Part shown: piece by piece, positions 31,589-34,653 of the stretch
How positions within the stretch are numbered: the stretch's first letter is position 1
Layout: each line of letters opens with the position of its first letter
Source: Runella sp.
Lineage (GTDB): Bacteria; Bacteroidota; Bacteroidia; Cytophagales; Spirosomataceae
Direction of reading: 5' to 3'
DNA: 34,653 nucleotides
Assembly: GCF_027484545.1 (NCBI RefSeq)
Contig: NZ_JAIXST010000329.1
Coordinates: 1-34,653, forward strand
Position numbers and translations under genes: made by a program
Notes under the pieces: model-generated
Told to the model about the DNA's origin: nothing
Databases searched by the model: none
What the model saw: only the letters and a program-made list of their open reading frames with translations

Positions 31589-32032
31589 TTATCCTTCAAA
31601 TTTTACAGTGACGTGGGAGCCGTCACAATAGGGTTTGTTTCCCGAATGACCGCAACGACAGAAAGCCGTCACTTTTGATTTTTTTGCAGCATTGCCGGCA
31701 GCATCTTTGACGGTCAAATTACCGTAAACCAACAAAGGGCCTTTGGTCAAAATTTCTACGACGGTTTCGCCTTCTACTTCTACATTTCCTTCAATTTCGT
31801 CGTTCCTGAAATAAGAAAGAGCTCCCGACGGACATTTTTTTACCTGTTTAACGATGATTTCGGTTGTACTACCTTCTGGAGTTACCCAAGGGCGTTTTCT
31901 TGGGTCAAAAACTGTGGGTAATCCTTTAAAACAAACAGCAGAGTGAATACATATATGAGGTTGCCATACGACCGTCACTTCCCCGTTTGTGTATTTTTTG
32001 CGGTCTGCCGCCGCGGGTATTTGTTTCTCCAT
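31589..32032 (-). CDS. Ferredoxin-like protein with CDGSH iron-sulfur domain
   Basis: A 147-residue protein from ATG 32032 (a TTG at 32077 is less likely). The N-terminal half is a Fer4_19-type divergent 4Fe-4S domain: VTVVWQPHICIHSAVCFKGL, then VKQVKKCPSGALSYF, with cysteines C-X5-C and a distal C-P. The C-terminus is a CDGSH domain, FCRCGHSGNKPYCDGSH, whose Cys3-His1 ligands bind a 2Fe-2S cluster. It is likely a small cytoplasmic electron carrier. The start and stop stand free of neighbours, with prfA upstream on the same strand (89-bp gap from prfA's stop). Confidence 0.9.
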   Translation of the reverse strand: MEKQIPAAADRKKYTNGEVTVVWQPHICIHSAVCFKGLPTVFDPRKRPWVTPEGSTTEIIVKQVKKCPSGALSYFRNDEIEGNVEVEGETVVEILTKGPLLVYGNLTVKDAAGNAAKKSKVTAFCRCGHSGNKPYCDGSHVTVKFEG

Positions 32033-32121
32033 AGGAATAGATTTTAAGTGGTATAGAATGGGTTGTATTAAAAACAACGAAATCTAAGCAAAATCCACTT
32101 AAAATCTAAAAAATCCGACTT

Positions 32122-33198
32122 TTATGCAGGCATTCCTTCTTTCATTCGCTCAGCATTTTCGGCAATTCGAAGTTGCTCAATAAAATCACCGATATCGCCA
32201 TCCATTACAGTAGGCAGGTTATAAACTGTATAACCGATTCTGTGGTCGGTTACGCGGCTTTGGGAATAGTTGTAAGTACGAATTTTGTCCGAACGGTCAC
32301 CGCTGCCTACCAAACTTTTACGTTGTGAGGATACGGCGTCGTTTTGCTTTTTTAACTCCATTTCGTAGAGTTTTGAGCGTAAGGTATTCATGGCGCGTTC
32401 ACGGTTTCCGTGTTGACTGCGCTCTACCTGGCATACCACCACAATACCGGTCGGTTTGTGGGTCAATTGTACTTTGGTTTCTACTTTGTTGACGTTTTGT
32501 CCACCGGCACCTCCCGAACGCGACGTAATGATTTCGATGTCGGCCGGGTTGATTTCCACCTGTTCTACGTCCTCTACTTCCGGCATAACGGCTACGGTAG
32601 CTGCGGAGGTATGTACGCGTCCCTGCGACTCGGTTACGGGTACGCGCTGTACTCGATGCACACCTGATTCAAATTTGAGCTTGCCATAGACATCTTCGCC
32701 TATCACGCTCGCAATGATTTCTTTGTATCCTCCCGTACTGCCTTCGGTATAGTCCATGATTTCCATGCGCCAGCCCATATTGTCGCAGAATCGTTGATAC
32801 ATCCGAAACAAATCTCCCGCAAAAATGGAGGCTTCGTCACCACCCGTACCGCCTCTGATTTCGAGAATCACGTTGTGGCTATCGTTGGGGTCTTTCGGAA
32901 TTAACATTTCTTTGAGGGCAGCATCCAACTCATCGGCTTGCGGCTGAAGTTCAATGAGTTCGGCTTTGGCCATGTCCCGCATTTCTTCATCGCTTTCGGT
33001 CGCAATCAGTTCTTTTGCGCCTTCAATTTCACTCAATACTTTTTTGTAGGCTTGGTATTTTTGGACTATTTTGTCCAAATCCTTATACTCCTTACTCAAT
33101 TTTGAAAAACGTTTTTGGTCGGAAACGGCTTCCGGTTGCACAATTTGTTGGGCAACTTCGTCAAAACGCTCTTTTATGGCTTCTAACTGTTCTAACAT
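32122..33198 (-). CDS. prfA: Peptide chain release factor 1
   Basis: A 358-residue class I release factor. The GGQ motif is at 232-234 ([13 protein letters not shown]) and the stop-codon-reading PxT tripeptide is PVT in [17 protein letters not shown], which marks it as RF1 (UAA/UAG) rather than RF2. Length equals typical RF1. A possible -7 element (TAACTTTG on the minus strand, 33276-33269) lies about 70 bases upstream of the ATG without an evident -33 box. Confidence 0.97.
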   Translation of the reverse strand: MLEQLEAIKERFDEVAQQIVQPEAVSDQKRFSKLSKEYKDLDKIVQKYQAYKKVLSEIEGAKELIATESDEEMRDMAKAELIELQPQADELDAALKEMLIPKDPNDSHNVILEIRGGTGGDEASIFAGDLFRMYQRFCDNMGWRMEIMDYTEGSTGGYKEIIASVIGEDVYGKLKFESGVHRVQRVPVTESQGRVHTSAATVAVMPEVEDVEQVEINPADIEIITSRSGGAGGQNVNKVETKVQLTHKPTGIVVVCQVERSQHGNRERAMNTLRSKLYEMELKKQNDAVSSQRKSLVGSGDRSDKIRTYNYSQSRVTDHRIGYTVYNLPTVMDGDIGDFIEQLRIAENAERMKEGMPA

Positions 33199-33362
33199 GG
33201 GTATTTTGTGTTTCTTTCGTCAAAACAAAGAATCACCCTTCAGTTTTAACGATATACTTTTGAAAATGCAAAGTTACGATTTTATAGTCACAGTTTGTTG
33301 CATAAAGAAACGGTTCTAACAACAAGCTTTTCAGTGATTTCTTTAACTTTGATACCCCTCAA

Positions 33363-33381
33363 TTCCCCCAAAGTGGGGGAA
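33363..33381. repeat. Short REP-like palindrome upstream of the sensor fragment
   Basis: TTCCCCCA (33363-33370), loop AAG, TGGGGGAA (33374-33381) is a perfect 8-bp hairpin preceded by ACCCCTCAA. It has the same design as the palindrome at 18533 and lies in the largest gap of the window (33199-33418), where I see no other feature besides possible promoter boxes. Confidence 0.6.
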
Positions 33382-33418
33382 GGAAAAATGAAGTAATTGA
33401 GAATACCTTTGTAGGGAT

Positions 33419-33787
33419 ATGAAAGAGTGGCTTTTAATCGGGTTGTGGTGGATCTGTTGGTCCGGTGTGAAAGCATCGCCGATTGGCTTTGACTTTTGGA
33501 ACCACATCGGCCCCGGCGAAGGCCTCAGTCAAAACTGTATAGGTTCTATCCTGCAAGACCACCGTGGACTGATGTGGTTTGGCACCCAGGATGGACTCAA
33601 TTGTTACGACGGTCAGCGGATGCAGGTGTATCGTCAAATCCCCTTCGATTCTACATCATTGTCAGAGGATTATATCACGGCTCTTTACGAAGATTCCCAA
33701 CAACGACTGTGGGTAGGAACCACCAATGGCTTAAACTGTTATCAATTCAGCAGCGGTACTTTTCGGCGAATATTCCAAAAATGCTAA
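33419..33787 (+). pseudogene. Truncated two-component propeller sensor, N-terminal fragment
   Basis: The frame encodes 122 residues: a signal peptide (MKEWLLIGLWWICWSGVKAS), then two repeats of a two-component regulator propeller, GLSQNCIGSILQDHRGLMWF...GLNCYD and SEDYITALYEDSQQRLWVGT...GLNCY. Full hybrid sensors of this class are usually above 800 residues, with many propeller blades, a Y_Y_Y domain, a membrane helix and a kinase core. Here the frame ends right after blade two (FRRIFQKC, stop TAA 33785-33787), and the response regulator ATG (33781) overlaps it. The missing body suggests a large deletion; an assembly join cannot be excluded. A TACCTTTG box (33404-33411) sits just before the start. 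Confidence 0.75.
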
Positions 33788-34401
33788 CCCGCCTCTGCCT
33801 CGTCGAAGACGACCACCTCATCCGCGAAGCGTTTGCCGATCTGCTAAACAACACCGAGGATTTTCGGGTAGTCAACACCTATTCCAACTGCGAAGAATAC
33901 CTGCGCAACCTCGCCACCAACCGCCCCGATGTGGTACTGATGGATCTTGAACTCCCGCGCATGGGAGGCGTGGAAGGGATTGAACGTACCAAAAAATTAC
34001 GCCCTCAAACCCAACTCATCGTAGTAACGGTTTATGAAAGTGATGAACTGGTATTCAGAGCATTGTGCGCTGGAGCGGGAGGCTACCTTACCAAAAATAT
34101 GCCGCCCAGCCGGCTCATTGAAGCTATCCGGGAGATATGCCAAGGCGGCGCACCGATGAGTACCAACATTGCCCGCATGGTGGTGGCTTCGTTTCAAAAA
34201 ACCACCATTCACCCCTCACGGCCCGCGAAACGGAGGTATTGGAGCGTATTTCACAGGGGGAAAGCTATACCACTTATTGCCGATGAGTTGTTTGTAGATA
34301 AAGAAACCATCCGCACCCACATCAAGAACATCTACTGGAAACTGGAAGTCCACTCCAAAGCCGAGGCGATTGAAAAGGCGCCGAAGGAACGATTGATATG
34401 A
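33781..34401 (+). CDS. NarL/FixJ-family response regulator with compensating frameshifts
   Basis: The open frame gives 206 residues. The receiver domain (1-120) is intact: acidic pocket EDD (9-11), phospho-acceptor D55 in LMDLELPRMGG and the conserved GAGGYLTKNM lysine. The LuxR helix-turn-helix should start LTARE...VLE, but in the main frame bases 34201-34276 read TTIHPSRPAKRR... instead. The next frame encodes SPLTARETEVLERISQGE, after which the main frame resumes as IADELFVDKETIRTHIKNIY. One base is missing near the A-run 34195-34201 and one T is extra near 34276, so DNA binding is probably damaged. The ATG overlaps the end of the truncated sensor. Confidence 0.8.
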   Translation: MLTRLCLVEDDHLIREAFADLLNNTEDFRVVNTYSNCEEYLRNLATNRPDVVLMDLELPRMGGVEGIERTKKLRPQTQLIVVTVYESDELVFRALCAGAGGYLTKNMPPSRLIEAIREICQGGAPMSTNIARMVVASFQKTTIHPSRPAKRRYWSVFHRGKAIPLIADELFVDKETIRTHIKNIYWKLEVHSKAEAIEKAPKERLI

Positions 34402-34410
34402 AGCGGTTTT

Positions 34411-34436
34411 TTGTTATTTTGCTCAGAAAATAACAA
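34411..34436. repeat. AT-rich hairpin after the response regulator
   Basis: TTGTTATTTT (34411-34420), loop GCTCAG, AAAATAACAA (34427-34436) is a perfect 10-bp stem ten bases after the stop. With no GC-rich stem and no T-run after it, it is at best a weak terminator. Confidence 0.4.
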
Positions 34437-34462
34437 CCATTCTATCATAACTCTCTATCGAC

Positions 34463-34549
34463 ATGAGTAAAATTGACCACGTTTTTAAGAACAACGAAAA
34501 ATGGATAACCGAAAAACTCGCTGTAGATCCAAATTATTTCCCGCTGTAA
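34463..34549 (+). pseudogene. Beta-carbonic anhydrase, 28-codon N-terminal remnant
   Basis: ATG 34463 opens a 28-codon frame ending TAA 34547-34549. MSKIDHVFKNNEKW and KLAVDPNYF match the start of Can-type beta-carbonic anhydrases (MSKI...IFENNEKWV..K...DP.YF) from Bacteroidota. The rest of the enzyme, including the zinc ligands (CxDSR and HxxC), is absent; the sequence ends PL-stop and is followed by a promoter-like region. The identification rests on about 26 residues. Confidence 0.65.
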
Positions 34550-34552
34550 TAT

Positions 34553-34586
34553 TTTGTGTGTTAACCCTTTTGTCCTGTTATTTTTG
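34553..34586 (+). promoter_or_regulatory. Candidate Bacteroidota-type promoter for the last gene
   Basis: TTTG (34553-34556), a 22-bp spacer and TATTTTTG (34579-34586), fitting both boxes of the Bacteroidota consensus. The ATG of the final reading frame follows 17 bases later. Confidence 0.5.
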
Positions 34587-34603
34587 TTTTCAAAATCACA
34601 ATT

Positions 34604-34653
34604 ATGGCAAAAGTAAAAATTGAAATCACAACTGATATAGGCGAAACTGTTTT
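34604..34653 (+). CDS. Start of a hypothetical protein, cut by the window edge
   Basis: ATG 34604 opens a frame reading MAKVKIEITTDIGETV and continuing off the right edge. A good promoter match lies just upstream, which supports a real gene. Too little is visible to assign a family. Confidence 0.4.
   Translation, partial: MAKVKIEITTDIGETV

Noticed and set aside
33496-33780. N-terminal extension of the response regulator frame
   Set aside because: The frame is open back to 33496 but overlaps the well-conserved propeller sequence in another frame; the receiver domain starts properly at ATG 33781.
1-34653. CRISPR array, tRNA, rRNA, insertion sequence or prophage genes
   Set aside because: I found no regularly spaced repeats, no cloverleaf-like tRNA sequence that I could recognise and no transposase, integrase or phage structural gene by reading. 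A tRNAscan or IS search would be needed to be certain.

Overview
The window looks like a chromosomal segment of a Bacteroidota (Bacteroidetes) bacterium, most likely in the Cytophagales (Runella/Dyadobacter/Spirosoma-like). Two secreted proteins end in type IX secretion (Por) sorting domains, there is a PorP/SprF-family protein, genes mostly lack strong Shine-Dalgarno sites, and several candidate promoters fit the Bacteroidota TTTG / TAnnTTTG pattern. The genus is an inference. I saw no rRNA, tRNA, CRISPR array or transposase gene.

Layout. (1) 1-5411: start of a PD40/OmpA-like protein, a small K+-channel-like protein, a FAN1-like VRR-NUC nuclease, a SIMPL-domain protein and a secreted GHL10 glycosidase-like T9SS cargo. 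(2) 5530-14744: an accessory, partly AT-rich island of conflict-type genes. It holds two separate DUF433/DUF5615 antitoxin-toxin pairs, a VapBC-type pair, an MNT nucleotidyltransferase, a HEPN-like protein directly before a 965-residue double NTPase (KGGVGR-type ParA-like domain plus a second P-loop ATPase domain), a RecD-like helicase and a divergent WYL regulator. The most interesting candidate is MNT - HEPN-like - KGGVGR double ATPase (7274-11107), with interleaved inverted repeats between MNT and HEPN. (3) 14878-33198: mostly housekeeping and metabolic genes: M1 peptidase, CobW GTPase, an unidentified polytopic membrane protein, an FG-GAP T9SS cargo, patatin, YjjG nucleotidase, Uma2 nuclease-fold protein, MOSC protein, CrtD-like carotenoid desaturase, PorP/SprF, quinone-oxidoreductase-like protein, RlmN, DoxX-like protein, DUF5009 acyltransferase-like protein, CDGSH ferredoxin-like protein and release factor 1. 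(4) 33419-34549: a small gene graveyard. A two-component propeller sensor survives only as its first ~120 codons, its response regulator carries two compensating frameshifts across the start of the LuxR helix-turn-helix, and a beta-carbonic anhydrase survives as 28 codons.

How the genes work together. Overlapping ATGA/GTGA junctions (DUF433-DUF5615 twice, VapB-VapC, MOSC-crtD, rlmN-doxX) show translational coupling. In the island almost everything is on the minus strand from 13118 down to 5530, so MNT, HEPN and ATPase could be co-transcribed, while the WYL gene diverges from the helicase over a 95-bp region with a hairpin. No intergenic gap exceeds 300 bases; the largest, about 220 bases, lies upstream of prfA and holds a REP-like palindrome.
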